Shown here in pieces: positions 50,120 to 63,500 of a DNA stretch of 64,000 nt (within the stretch, counting starts at the first letter, position 1; each line of letters opens with the position of its first letter). The notes beneath the pieces were generated by a model. The model did no database searches. It was not told the DNA's origin and worked only from the letters and a program-made list of their open reading frames with translations. A program made the position numbers and the translations under genes. The stretch lies in NCBI GenBank assembly GCA_013398615.1, contig VZSR01003807.1:40564578-40628577 (forward strand), given 5' to 3'. This DNA comes from Brachypodius melanocephalos. Lineage: Eukaryota > Chordata > Aves > Passeriformes > Pycnonotidae.

Positions 50120-53100
50120 AACCAGACTTTCCTACCCTCTTCTCATTTCTTCCTTTCCTTTTGCTGTCTGTTTAAGGAGTTTTTGGTTTAGCTACTTGAG
50201 TCCAGGTCTTTTGAACACCTCCAAAATGACAGCTAAAAGCAGTACCTCACATGGATTATCACCAGCACCAGAGTGGCAGTTTTTGAGTTGGCTGACAGAG
50301 ACAAGTGCTGTGCCTAAGTTTTTCTAACAATGAAACTACAAGTAAAACTCAGAAACCAAAGTCAGGCTTTTGATTTTTTTACCATGATTTCTTTACCTCT
50401 GTTATATATTGTTTACTTGTTTGTCTTCAACAAAACAGAATCAGGTCACCGTTCTACGTCCAGACTATCTCAATAAGCTTCACTCTTTTTAAAAATCTTG
50501 CCAGAATGTCACACAATTTATAGAAATTTTAATATATGTATTCATAAAATTCTCAGTGATGATATATTTGTGTTGGCTAAGATTTAATAAACACATCATT
50601 TACTTCTCCAAGCTGCATAATAATACCAGAGATGACAGGTTTTACCTCTGCATTTTAGGAACCCTTTAAAGAATCAAATGGAAAAGTAAAAATTTCAGTT
50701 ACCTCTCATTTCAAAATAGTGAGGACTGAATTGCAGTAGCTGATAATTAGTATTACTGTCATAGTAAGCCAGGAGAGTTTTCTTTCTCTAAATTCCTTTA
50801 AACTCACATATTCATGTGCTGAACAAACACAGGGATTAACATAAATAGAATTTTGTATGGTCTTCAAGACCACAAAGTCTGTTTTATACTTTGCTGACAA
50901 TTACTCATTTGGTAGGAGTTGTCCAACCCATTTCCTGGTAAGCCTCTCCGTACTCAGTACACATCCATCAAAACAAATTGTTTACAGAATAACTTTGCAC
51001 AAGGCATGGCAGCCAGAAAAATTCCTCAATAAATGCTTAGACAGATTTCCTCAAGGTTAAAGGATGCTACATAGAAGAGGTAATTAAAATAAAAATCGAG
51101 GGAAACATGTTGCAGGAACTTCTCTATGTGAACTATGAAGAAAATTTACAATGCAGTCACTTCAGGTTCTCTAAGCAAAAGCTCTTTTTTTGCTTGGTAT
51201 GGCTGCCACATTTTGTTAGCACCCAAATAATAAAAAACAAAAGAGAGGCATCATAAATACTCTAAAATATTGTAGTGTTACGATAAGAGGAACTGAAATT
51301 CAGGTATTGCAACTGGTAGTGTCTGCTATGCCTATAAGTCATGTACATTCATCAGAGATCTCACAGAGACTGGATGACCTTGTCTCAGATGTTGCCATTT
51401 GATGCTGTGAGCTGACCTGCTTCAAAGCTCCTCTTCAGAGTTAAAGATGTGTGGGAGTCAGGTGCCAAGATGTCAGATCCAGTATGTAGGGATATCATGA
51501 TCAGCTAGTGGAAAAGTTTAAAAAGTTTAACAGAGCCAACTGGAGGTTTTCCTGTGATGTGTTACATTACATTTCTTTAGTCCTTAGCAAAGAATCTACT
51601 TAATTTCCTCAAATTCTGCACAAACAGGTTCTTTGCAGAGGGTCCATTGAAATGAAAATGGCTCTGACAAGAGAACTGGAACATCACTCCTCTGTTAACT
51701 GCGAGAGGTGTTCAGGTCCTTGTTCAACTGGAACGGGATCCTTGGTTACTCTTGTTGCTTCCCATGACAGCCTGTGCTAGGCTAATGCCTGCAGCCCTTT
51801 ATGGGTTACTGCCTTAAAGGAATTGTCATCCAGCATACTGACAAGATTTTACACTAAAAATCTAGGTGGGCCATATGTTGGCCCCTTTCAGAGTGGCAAT
51901 TCTAGTTTTTAGCGATGTTTGGGTATATTGGTAGCAGCTCTTTCTGGTTACTTTTACCCTTATCAAGTGGATGTCTGTATTTGTGACAGCAATTAGGGAA
52001 GGATACAAAAACTTCAGAGGGGAAATATCTGTTCAGTAGCTGCAGACACACCTTATTGAGAACAGCATTATGTATCATCAATGACTTTAACTACACAATA
52101 CTCTTAGACAAAGGACATATACCTCCAATCCCTGTCATTTAGGTCTTTGACTTTTTAAAACTAGCTTTAATTTTGCCTTCATTCTCAAGACCATAAGATG
52201 TCAATGTTTTAAAATCCTTTCGTATTACTTTTTTTTTTCTCTGGAGACTGAAATTTTCTACATGTTTATACCACAAAAGAGAAAACAGACTTTCCTTTCT
52301 GAATTAAGTTTCCTTGTTTCCTATTATCTCTGCAAAATCATCTTCCATAACACTCTGTTCCTTGTATCACTCATCTCAGGACTCTATCATTAATCTGAAT
52401 AGTGTACCTGTTTCTAAATTAATAGAGTCTCCCAAAAAAAGGGTACTTTCAGATCCATTGCATGCTCAGCATCTTGGAAGGTTGCCTTTATGCTGAAATG
52501 AGAATTTAGGCCTTTCCAGAGTGAAAAGAAATCTATCCATCTGGGAGAAATTCTAAGCTGGATGTGCTAAATTTTGTTGGCATTCCCCTTTTCTGGGACA
52601 AGTCAAGGTTTGGAACATGTCATTGATTTATTGCTTTCATTAACACAATGGAACACAAGTAGAGTGCTGCTGTTGAGTTTGCGGCACCTGTCCTGTAATG
52701 CAATGCTCAACCATTATCAAGTGTAATTAGCATGTTTGAAGCAATGTATTAGTCCACCACAAATGCTTTTTACAAGGAGGAGGGAGACTATTTTGAGTGC
52801 TTTATGGCTTTCCTGAAGAGTCTAAAAGTTTTTTAAAGCAGTTAAATATGTTCACACTGGAAGGGCTGAATCAAGGCTCTTCAGGAATATATTGTTGTGG
52901 ATGGAGAATTGCTGTTAGCAAAGCAGTGATGCGAGAAACCAAAAGGCATAAATTTAAGAGTGTTGATACTGATAATGTAAGGAACGTTTAGTAGCACCGT
53001 TCATCCACAGAACCTCCACACATTATAGCTTGTACAGGAAGATCAGTATCATGGCAGAAGTTGATGGAGGGCTGAGTCCTAAACAATCTGGGATTTTGAA

Positions 53101-54834
53101 TATAATGTACAATTGAGTAATGAAGAAGAGAGACAGTCAGGGTGGGGTGGATGGAAATTAAAAATATACAATGTCCTCTGCTTTATGAATACAACAAAGA
53201 AAAAGGGTGAGTTTTCTCTGATTTGTGGAAGATGTTGAGGTACAAAACAAGGACTGAGGAAAGCTATGAGAGTTCCTCATGGAGGTATCCAATTTGACAA
53301 CTTGTGGTTATAAAAAGGTAGATCTAGGTGCAAGTCTGAAAGTAGCCCCAGATGAACTGCCACCTGCAGTCTTGGGCCTGGATGTGTTTTTTAACGTGAT
53401 CTCAGTGGAAAATGTACCCACACAGAATAGCTTCTTGTACTCATATAATAGGGAACACAAACACCAAGCCTCTCTTTTCTGTTTCACCTCCTACCTATAG
53501 TACTCTCAGATCCTATTGTACTCATCTTCTGTAGAAAATATGACTGTATTTTTTGATCGGTGGTGAAAAAGGATTTTATGATAATTTAAGAACTTTTCTT
53601 CCCCTTCCAGTGCTAAGAGAAGACAGAATATATGAACACACTGTAAAACATAAGTGATAAACAATGAAGGGAGCAAATCCTTGTTCAGTTTCCCCAGTTC
53701 TCAACCAACTGTTATTTCATTGTCCACCTTACAGACCTCATCAAGGTGCTGAGGAACTACTGCCTGCCCCATAGTTCTCTTTTGGGCTGAAGTAAGTAGT
53801 AAAGAGGCAGAAAGAGTCTCAATGTTTATACTAACATCTACCAGCTGACAGTTTACCAAATTAAAAGTCAGGATAATGAGCATGGTTTTTTCCTTCATAG
53901 TTGGATCAAATATCTGCTGGAGCAATTTATGAAGTGTTGTAATGACTTCCTTTTCCCTTGGAATGTTTTTGAAAAAAGGTAGCTGTCTGAGGAGATGCTC
54001 CACTGCTGCTGGGTTTTAGCCAGCATCCAGTGGCCTTTGCTTGCAAGGCAGAAGAGAAGAATATGTTGGTGCCTTGGATTTTGCTGAAGAGTCATGGCCA
54101 TTTCAGATTTAAAATATACAAAGGTTGTAACACAAGTATACTGATATTTAAATATCAGCCTGTTCTGTCTGGCCTAAATATTGATGACCAGCACAAGCTA
54201 AATATTGGCATGGCACAGGGCTCAGAGCAAAGGAGCCTGTGCTTCCTGCTTGGCTCTCTTGTTCACACTCATTCAATAATGGAAATTTCTGTGCTGTCCA
54301 TTGCCTCACAGTGTTTGTTTGCAATATAGTGCTGTGGAGAAATGTTCTAGAGAATATTACTTTGTCCTTTCTTCTTTCCGTGAGATGTTTTCATCCTGAT
54401 TGATAGCTTATTGTTTCAATAGCACAAGGTGGAGGAGCTGGTACAAGGATTCATATGGAGGAAAAAACTGAAAGGTGATTTTGTGTGTGTAAAGTACTCT
54501 GATAGTGGAGTGACAAACACAGCAAGTAGGCCAGCCCTGAAGAGAATTTAATATATTATGTAAAACAACTGGCAAAGCTGCAACAATGCTTGGCTGTGTG
54601 GTATAAGTGAAATTATAACAGTTGTCATTTTATACTCTGACTTAAAAACAGGCTGTTTTCAGGTTGTTATTGTGTGTTTTCTATACAAGATTACTTTTTC
54701 CCTCTGCATGCCACCTTCTTGGAATCAATCAAAAAGATTACTCCAAAGTGACCACGTTGTAATAGTATGTATATTAAATTTATACATAGCTTCAAATAAA
54801 GTGCAGGCTTGCATTATTGAATATATTAATAGGG

Positions 54835-55481
54835 CAAGCAGTAACAATATTAATTTTATTTAATGTTGTGCCTACTATATTGAGGTAAAGCATAGCAAAG
54901 TTTACAACCATTTCAAGGGAAGTCACTGCAGTTTGATCCTTTCTTTCCCTTTCCATTTCTCTTTCCCTTTCCTCCCTTCCGTAGTATAGTAATGGAGAAA
55001 TAACAGAGCAAATTTCACAGGTTCTTCTAATCCAGCCATCAGAGCCCTGGATGCCTTGTGGGGGCTGAGAGTGAGAGCAGGATTGGACAAAGTCAGTAAA
55101 GAGGTCATCCCAGGCCCCTCTGTTCCCCAGGCTGGCCTGCCGTGGTGGCCCTGGCAGATCCAACACATGGGTGTGCACTGGAAGCAGTGGGAGCTGCAGC
55201 CACAATGGGCTCCCTGTGTCCCCTGCTCCCTGTGTCCCCCTGTTTCTCCTGGCTGTGCTGGTGGGATGCTGGCCCTGAGGCCTGGCAGCTGAAGCCTGGG
55301 AGGTTGGATGCTCCCAGCACCTTTTCAACAGCAAGGAGAAGTGGTCAAAGCATAGACACGACTATGGAGTGATAACACAGTGAGCTTTGGGGCATGCATT
55401 TCCTACAGCATGTGTGAGGCATTGGCTGCACCTTGAATGTGTGTGTAGAACAAGCAGGAGCAATATTAATTGTATTTAAAG
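54835..55481. repeat. Imperfect 32-bp direct repeat flanking a GC-rich block
   Basis: CAAGCAGTAACAATATTAAT… at 54835 resembles CAAGCAGGAGCAATATTAAT… at 55450, with about 27-28 of 32 bases equal. The shared part runs through ATTAATTNTATTTA. Between the copies lies the only clearly GC-rich block in this part of the window. The arrangement could be an old insertion, a tandem duplication that lost most of one unit, or chance. Confidence 0.5.
54937..54980. repeat. C/T-rich pyrimidine tract
   Basis: About 44 bases nearly all C and T, built from CTTTCC and TTTCCC units. On the minus strand it is a GAAAGG-type purine tract. Confidence 0.85.
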
Positions 55482-55572
55482 TGCTCCATTTCATTTAACC
55501 ATCCATTTGATGTGGTCTATTGTTCTATGAAGCTGCATCAATTCCCACTGCATGGCTCCTATGCTGTTCCAC

Positions 55573-56080
55573 GCTTTCTCCCTGTACTCAGCACTGCGAG
55601 GCTGCACCTTGAGTACTGTGTGCAGTTCTGGGCCCCTCACTTTGAAAAGGACTTTGAGGTCCTGGAGTGTGTTCAGGAAGGCTGATGAAGCTGGGAAGGG
55701 GTCTGAAGGGCAAGTCTAACGAGGAGTGGCTGAGGGAGCTGATGGTGTTTAGCCTGGAGAAAAGGAGGCTTGGAGGACTCTTGTTGCTCTTTAGGACTGC
55801 CTGAAAGAGGGTGTGGTGAAGTGGGGGTTGGGTTGGTCTCTTACTGGTAACAAGAGATAGGACAAGAGGAAATGAACTCAACTTGTGCTAGAGGAGATTT
55901 AGGTTGAACATCAAGAAAAATTTGTTCACAGAAAGGGTTGTCAGGCATTGGGGCAGGCTGTACAGGGAAGTGGTGAAGTCCCAGTACCGTGGAGGGACAT
56001 GGTTTAGTGGTGGACTTGGCAGTGATGGGTTGACTCAGGGGTCTTACATGTATTTTCCAACCTAAGCAATTCTATTTTAT
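55573..56080 (+). mobile_element. CR1 LINE, 5'-truncated 3' end (about 0.5 kb)
   Basis: Landmarks in order are 'ctgtactcagcactgcgagg', 'gcagttctgggcccctcact', 'tggctgagggagctgatggt', 'tttagcctggagaaaaggag', 'gataggacaagaggaaatga', 'ggacatggtttagtggtgga' and 'cttggcagtgatgggttgac'. This is the order of an avian CR1 3' region, of a subfamily different from the copy at 42.8 kb, judging by the 'ggacatggtttagtggtgg' 3' UTR. The octamer tail has decayed to CAATTCTATTTTATT. No intact ORF2 remains. Confidence 0.97.
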
Positions 56081-59000
56081 TATGATTATTTTACCACAGA
56101 TATTTAGATTAAAATTTTTTCTACCACTATAGCTGTGCACTTTTACTCCCTCATTTATTCTGAGAGGAACTTTGGGTAGTGCATCCAACAGTGCATTTAA
56201 TTACTGCACACGTGTCCAAAGCTGAGGATGTTGAGATATGATGTCTCTTTTTCTATTCACCCTGTTGGAGAGCAGACTGTTCCCAAAGCTAGGCTTCCTG
56301 CCTCCTAGCTGGTTTGCAGTTGCACACTCTTGGCCAGCAAAACCCCCATGAGTGCAGGTGGGGGCCAGAGCAGTGCCTGATCAACCCAGATACCCACAAG
56401 CACCATGGCAGGGACTAAGTCATACGACACCCCTGTCCCAGTGCCACTGGGTGTTAGACCTCCCTAGAGAGCTCTGACCACTCTCCTGCCTGGACAACAA
56501 TTCTGCTCCTCTTCTCCTCTCTTTCTCACTTCAAAGTTTCTCCTCAGCCTTCTGACTGGGGTGGATGAGTGCCAGGCACGTGTGGCTTTGAGAAAAGACA
56601 CGGGCATGCCTCTTTGCCTCTTTGAAGTCCCTGTCAGCAGCCACAGAATATGACTCTTGAGTCATATTTGAGTGGAGGGCAATTCACTTCCTAAGCCTTG
56701 ATTCCCCATGTGAAGTGGAATCTTTTTTTCACAGATTTAAACTTGTAACACCAATGAAAAAGCAATTACATTGTGCAACACATAAAAAATTATGACAGTC
56801 TTTAATATTTTTCTGAAAATTTAGCAGTTTTATTCAGATTTATTGAAGATTTTTTTCCCCAGATAACATCTTTCTGTAAGTCCACTTTGTCTGCCAGAAT
56901 ATCAAGTCATCAGAATATGCTTGATGATAAATCATTAGAATGTCACTAAAACGTGGTCCTTAGCATCAGTCATGGTCACAGGAATGCAATAAGCTAAGCC
57001 ATGGCAGCACACTTAAAGACATCCAAATGTTTTTTGAAGGCTAATAAACTTTTCACTTAATTACAGTTTCAAATTATACAGACATTTTTCAGTGATTCAT
57101 GGCAATTATTATCTTAATTATTATATTAATTTAGAGCAAAAAAAAAAAAGGCACATAAACATTTTTGGCATAAACACATTTTAGTCAGTGGGTTTGTGGC
57201 AGAGCAAAATTAACCCACAAAAAGATCTTTTAATGATTCAGCTTTCCCATACAAAATTTTAATTATAATACTCCCAACACCAGTACAAAAATGTGAACAA
57301 TTTTGGTTGTGTGTAGCCGTGTACAAAATCCCTTCAATTTTGCTGGAAAAATTGCCCAGAAGTAAAGATCAGAACAAGCAATATGAGTTAAAGTCTCATC
57401 TTCCAGGTCTCTATGTTAGCCAAAGCATTTTTGACAGCTTCTCCAGGAGCAGCTTCTGTCTTTACATTGGGCCATCACCTGCATAGTAAAGCACGTCCAA
57501 AAAATGCTCCTGAGCCTGGATTGTTGTGCATGTGTTTAGTAAGGACAACACGCATCAAGCATCTGAGCGTACAGAAAAGTAAGCAGAATGCAAAGGCAAC
57601 ACCAACAAAGTCATATGTCAAATCCAACTTAAGCACAAGTAACACGACATGTGAAGCTGATCATGCAATCTATTTTTTTAATAAATTCCTGGATGCAGCT
57701 GGAGAGGTTGCATTCCAAGAACAATTTGGTAAGATATAAAGCATGTATTACCTCTACAGTCCAGCTGCTTACTGCACTGGTTTCTAGAGTCCAAATAAAA
57801 ACAACCCCACACCCAACATAAACACATCTGAGGTGAAGAATGTGACTTCTCTCTGGTATGTCTTCTGTTAGATTTCATCAAGGAGTTCCACTGAGCATCT
57901 TCTATTTAGGTTAGCTCAAAAAGTATCATGTTATCAAAAACCCTGTGGCTGGTTTCCAAACAGTAGCTCATCTAAAGATTCAAGGTGGATCCCTGTGTGT
58001 TGGTATAAACAAGAACAGTTTTAGTCCTATGTATTGTGATAGACTGTTGCTATTATGGCAGCTTTTTGTTTAGTGGGTTTATCTGCTCACACTTGAAGGA
58101 AGTTATTATCCCAGATTATCTGCATCTGAACACTTTTAAATCAATGAAGTCACAGAAGCAAAAAATCTGGCTTATTGTTATTTGTGCTTTCATAGAATTT
58201 GAGAAGGAAGATATTCTCTTGTGAGGGTTTTTCAGTTATCTGGAACACAAGAGAGATAAACTTGTTAAAAGCAATACAAAAAATGGAAGGCATTCTAAGA
58301 AACTGATATGATTCTAGGGTCGGTTGGATATGTAACCTAATGATCCTGAATGAATTGGCCTTATGAAAAATGAAATAAATAAATAGGGAAAGCACTTCCC
58401 TACTGACCCTCATTTCTTTATTGCAGCAAATGGACCATTTACAAAGAGCTGAAGGGCTCATGACTCTCTGCATTTGGCATCCTGCTGTTTGCCAGGACGT
58501 TTGCAATTGAATCACACTGACTGAGCATTTGCCCTGGGACTGACGTTGCTTTGATGGCATCAAAACTCAATCCTTTGCTGAATGCTGGCTGTTTTCTGAG
58601 TACAATATTGTCCTTGGTCACGTGTTGACAAAATTTTCTCATGCTTCACCATCTCAAGATTTATAAGAGCAGCTTTCTGAGTCCTAGGCCACCTCACAGC
58701 ATTCTGAGAATGGAGTAAAACTTGCACGTGAGAAGCTGGTGTGACAGAGTCACTGCCAATTCCAAACCCTGCTGTGGTTCCTTTCCCTACTGCTCTTTTA
58801 TGGACACTCTTCCACGGGCATTTCAGAAAATGCTGTCCACATTCTTAACACGGAGCACTTTGCTTTGACCTGGAAAGTTGTCTTGTACTGATTGCAGCTG
58901 CATGTATGATTAACTCACTACTCAAATTTTCTTATTGCTTGTCCTCACAAGAGAAATTAGGACCCTGGGCCTGTGTAAGGCTCTTTTCAGAAGCAGGACC

Positions 59001-59560
59001 TAAGACAGCAAGTAAATAAAATTATGTAAAATCTCTCCACTCATGAAGTATGGATACTGTCCATGGGGGTGACGGTGGTCAAGACAAAGCATAGATGGAA
59101 TACAGCAGTTAGTTTAAGAGATGAGCACCTATAGAATAAAACAGTGAACAGACAGAAAAGAGTTGAGCAGGAGAAGTTCCATTTTGCCTTCTGTATTTTG
59201 TGTGGAAAGACCTTCTTCCTGTCTGTGTGCAGTCTCTCCCTGGCAGTGCCTGATGGTGTATATGAAGCACAGCACCAGGGTGCCAAGAATGTCCCTCTTC
59301 CTGGAAGTTTGGGTGACAGCTTGGAGGTAGTGTGGCCAAGGGCAGCCCCTTCCTTTGGTGAACTTTGAGTCAGACTCCCAGATAGTGTTATGGGAGTGGC
59401 CCGTTCCTGCTTCCCATTGGAGATGCTTTTAAACTGAGCAACTACCAGCTGTGCCCTGACATATCACAGGAAAGGTAAAAGAAAAGAGTCAAGGCTTGCA
59501 TCTGGGAATCTGTTTCTGTCTAAAGGTTTGAGATGTTTTTTGTTGATTTCTGTGGATTTT

Positions 59561-59604
59561 GTTTTGGTTTGTTTTGGTTTGGTTTGGTTTGGTTTGGTTT
59601 GGTT
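59561..59604. repeat. (GGTTT)n microsatellite
   Basis: GTTTTGGTTTGTTTTGG passes into several perfect GGTTT units. Pentanucleotide simple repeat, with a run of T after it. Confidence 0.93.
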
Positions 59605-60554
59605 TTTTTAGTAAGAAAAAAGACCAGTTACATTTTCCACAAATTGCAAGGAAAAAATTGCACTCAGCCTATTTTCATATAATACCAAGCTGGTGTGCTT
59701 CCACTTGAAGAAATTATGATCTATTTAACAGCACTATTTATAATATCACCTGATGTTTTCAATCAGCCACTTTTGCACAAAGAAGGAAAGTTTTTCAGAA
59801 AAAACCTGGGAATTAAAGCTCTGTGATATTTTCAGACTCCTTACTCCAAGCAAATTCATGTAAAATTGCAATTCTTCTGTCTATCTCTTTGGTTGCTGCT
59901 GACATGTCACATTAGGAGCAGAGTTTGTTAGAGATGCCAAAGTAGCTTCTCATAACTTGCATTTCTGTAGTCTTTTGGTAAGCTGAATGACCACAATTGC
60001 TGAGAAAAAAGAGCCTTTGTCGTTTCTGGACTGAGGAATTATCAAGCTTAGACCAGGTAGCCCTGATTTTGCTTCATGGCATGTACATCCTTTTGGGGGT
60101 TGACAAATGAGTTTTGTGGAGTTAATGAGTTTGGGTTCTAAGTAAATGCACACTAAATCACCACCTGTTCACTGTGTTTAGGCAGTTCAGATGCCTGAGC
60201 TTGATTTTATTCAAGTCTACACAAAGCAAACAGGCTACAAAAAGTATGCTTTTATTGAACAGAAAAACTTTATAGGTCACAGTTAATGTGCAACTCATGT
60301 TTCTGGAAAGAAACATGGAAGTGGCAGCAAAGGAAGATACAGGTCTCAGCTCAGCTCAAAATCACTGAAGAAGGTGATTTACAGCAATTCTATTCTCTGA
60401 GAGTCAAAGACCCTTAAATCAAAAAAGTCTGACCATACCTCTCCAGCTCTGGAATGGGTTTTTTTTGAGAAGAGGTAAATTTATACCAGGCTATATATTT
60501 CAATAAATAATCAAAGATCCCAAGTAATCTTCTAAAGTTTCTCCAAGGAATTTT

Positions 60555-60573
60555 TGTGTGTGTGTGTGTGTGT
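60555..60573. repeat. (GT)n microsatellite
   Basis: Nine to ten uninterrupted TG units. Ordinary dinucleotide repeat. Confidence 0.93.
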
Positions 60574-63500
60574 AAAATTTATTTTTGTTGAGTCAACTTT
60601 TCTTCCTGACTTGTGTGGAGAGGAAGATTTACCTCATGTCCATGTTTAGATACAGCTTTGTGGCATTTTACTTCACATTCTTAGGATGTACTTTAAAGAT
60701 GTTGGTGTTCTGTGTTCCTGGGACATTTTTTATTTCATGTCATCACTCTTATAGAACTTGAGCTAAGCCAATTCCCAGTGAAAAGAAAACATTATTTCTA
60801 CATAGGATTAGCTGTTCATTTTGGGAATTTTCAATTGCTGCTCTGGAGAGGAAGGTAGTCATGGGTATGTATAACTCCTTCTAGATGTCCCAAGGTTGTA
60901 GTTTTCTCTGTCTATAAGTGAAGAGGAAAAAGACAAAATTATATCTAAGACATTTACAGAAATAATGGGTCAAACCCCAACAACAACAAAAAAAGTGAAT
61001 GAAATATTAAGTTCCTAATTTGGAATAGCCGTTGCCTATGTTTGAGGTATTAAGGAAATATTTGTTTCAGTAGTCATATGCTCTAGTCATAGATGAAATT
61101 CCAGCCATTTTTGAAGTGGGAATTCTTGTGAATATTTTGAATATGCATATTGGGTCTGGCTGGGGTGAAGCTATCCTTTCTTACAGAAGTATTCCTGGTG
61201 CTGTGCTTTGTGGTTGTAACTGAGCCAACAGATGACAGCGTTTTGGTCGTCAAGGCTGCATCTCCAATCCCATCCACGGGACAGTGGGCTGGGAGTGGGT
61301 GACAGGGTGGAACAGGACACAGCCAAGACACCTGATGCAGGGGAAGCAATATCCCAATCTATGTGGAGTCATCTTAGCAACAAAAGCCAAGAGAAAGGAG
61401 GAGTGGCACGCTTGGTGTTACGACATTTGTCTTCCAGTGCAACTGCTCTGCATGCTAGGGCACTGCTTCCTAGGAATTTTCTGCACATCATTTGCTGGTT
61501 AGAAGTACAGAATAAATCCTTTTGTCTTCCTTTACTTCCATGTGAGGCCTTTGCATTTCTGTTATTAAACTGTATTTGACCCAGAAGATTTTTTATCTTA
61601 TTTTTCCCTGTCCAGCTGATAGGGGAGGCAATAGAGTGGCTTGTAGGTGACCTGGTGGTGAAATAGTTTTAATTTCATCTCAAAGTGTTGCAAAGCATAA
61701 CTAGGTATGTAAGATGCCTTCAAGTACTTCCAGATAGGAAGAGAATATAAATCCTTTGTTCTATAAAATTACCCAAATCCTATATTTAGGAGAACATCCT
61801 TCTATTTTCTGTGCTTGAAATGTCTTTCTAAATTGCTGGAGCATTAGGCAGAGCAAGAGACCCAGCCTAGAAACTTAAACATTTCTTGTTGCTAGCAAAG
61901 GTCTTTCATGAAGTTATTTTAAAATTCCCAAGACTTCTCATTCTGAAGATATTCACCTGCCTCTGTAGAATCAATTTATAAAAATATGAGATCAAAGTAT
62001 TATAAAGTAAATGGTTATATTTCCAAGTTAAAGTGCATTTTTGGTTACTCAACTAGAAGTGAAAATTGGCTCTATTAAACCTTTTCATTGGTAGATTAGG
62101 CTTCATAAAGTAAGTTTTATATAGGTCACAAATTTCCAGACGCTGTGTTATGCTATACTGTGTTACATTATGTCCAGAGTCAATCCAAGTTTTTAATCAA
62201 TTTTCATTTACAAACACACTTCTTGAAGTCAGCAAACATTTACACCTTACAAGGTTTAGTTAGGTAAGTAATGAGAATAAAATACATTATTGTTATCTTT
62301 AAGTGTGGGAGACACACATAAAGGACCCTATAAATATAGACATAATTTGAAAAGGTGGTCTAAGATCCACTTTGTTGTTTAGTGAGATTCAGAAAAGCAC
62401 TTACAATATTGGCTTGTGTTCTGTAAGATTCATTATTATATGAAAAATTATTTATATTATGATATATAAAATTCACATAAGGTATTTTGGAAAAATGTAT
62501 GTTCTAGAGACATGTATCAGAAAATCTTTGGTTCTTTGCTGTGTGCAGTGCCTTTTTAGCTAACTAAAATATGGGAACTAAAATAAGTTCTAATCTAAGG
62601 TGGAATTTTTTTTCAAACTTTTGAAAAGTTATATGTACCTCCATCTTGGGATGGTTCATTGAAAGAAGTAGACTGCCAGTCTTTCAGCTGTTATTATTGT
62701 GATTTAATAATACTAGGATAACCAGATGTGGCATTTGTAGATGAATAGACAACATAAATAAGGAAGACTGATTATTATATTTAATTAATATAACCAATTT
62801 AAAAAGGAAAGCAATAACTTAATGCATCAGCAATTAAATATCAGTGTACATAAAACAGATTTTTACTTATTTTCATATTCCATTAATTATATATGTTTTT
62901 TGGGTTGAAGAGGGATAGGTATTTCAAATTCCATCAGCTAAATCTATCTGAATAATATTTTTCAAGGACACTTGGTGGAGAGCAGATCCCTGCAAAGTAG
63001 TTTACAGAAAGGGGAGGCTTCTCCTGCTGCTGGGACATGGGAGCTTCCTCAGCACCACTGTGAGGAGGAAAAGTCTGGCAATAATTTACTGCATTGGTTA
63101 TGACACTGGAGCAGCCCAGGCTTAGTTCTGCCCACCTGGGATGTCTCCCCAGTTGTCCTATGGCATTTCCCAACAGAAAATATTCCATCGAAACCAGATC
63201 TGACAGAAATTTGCCCACATACTTCTCAAAAAATTCCTCATCATCTCCCCCCACAACCTATTCCAGTGCTGGGCCTCTTGTGCTTTTCTTGCCCCATCTC
63301 CTGAATTTCTGATGTAGATCTGTTATGCTTGATCCTTTATACAGTCAGTCTGGAGAAGAATTGTCCACAAAGAAAATCAAGGGGTCAAAAAATGCAGCAC
63401 TAAGGTGTGAGTTAAGAAAGACAAACATGAATTTGTAGAAATGACTCAGGAAGAAAATGAAGAAGTGTTCTTCTGTTTTTAAAGGTATTGTTCCATTTTG

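Larger units (their letters stand above)
48468..55572. other. Unique noncoding stretch
   Basis: No gene recognised. Points of note are a TTTA repeat at 50091-50119 and a possibly decayed coding frame at 53701-54101 on the minus strand (see findings). A GC-rich block at about 54990-55330 is covered by overlapping frames on both strands, the longest 180 codons at 54792-55334 on the minus strand. A pyrimidine tract lies at 54937-54980. A 32-bp imperfect direct repeat lies at 54835-54866 and 55450-55481. Confidence 0.6.

Noticed and set aside
55588..55881. 97-codon minus-strand frame
   Set aside because: It is antisense to the plus-strand CR1 copy and is explained by that repeat.
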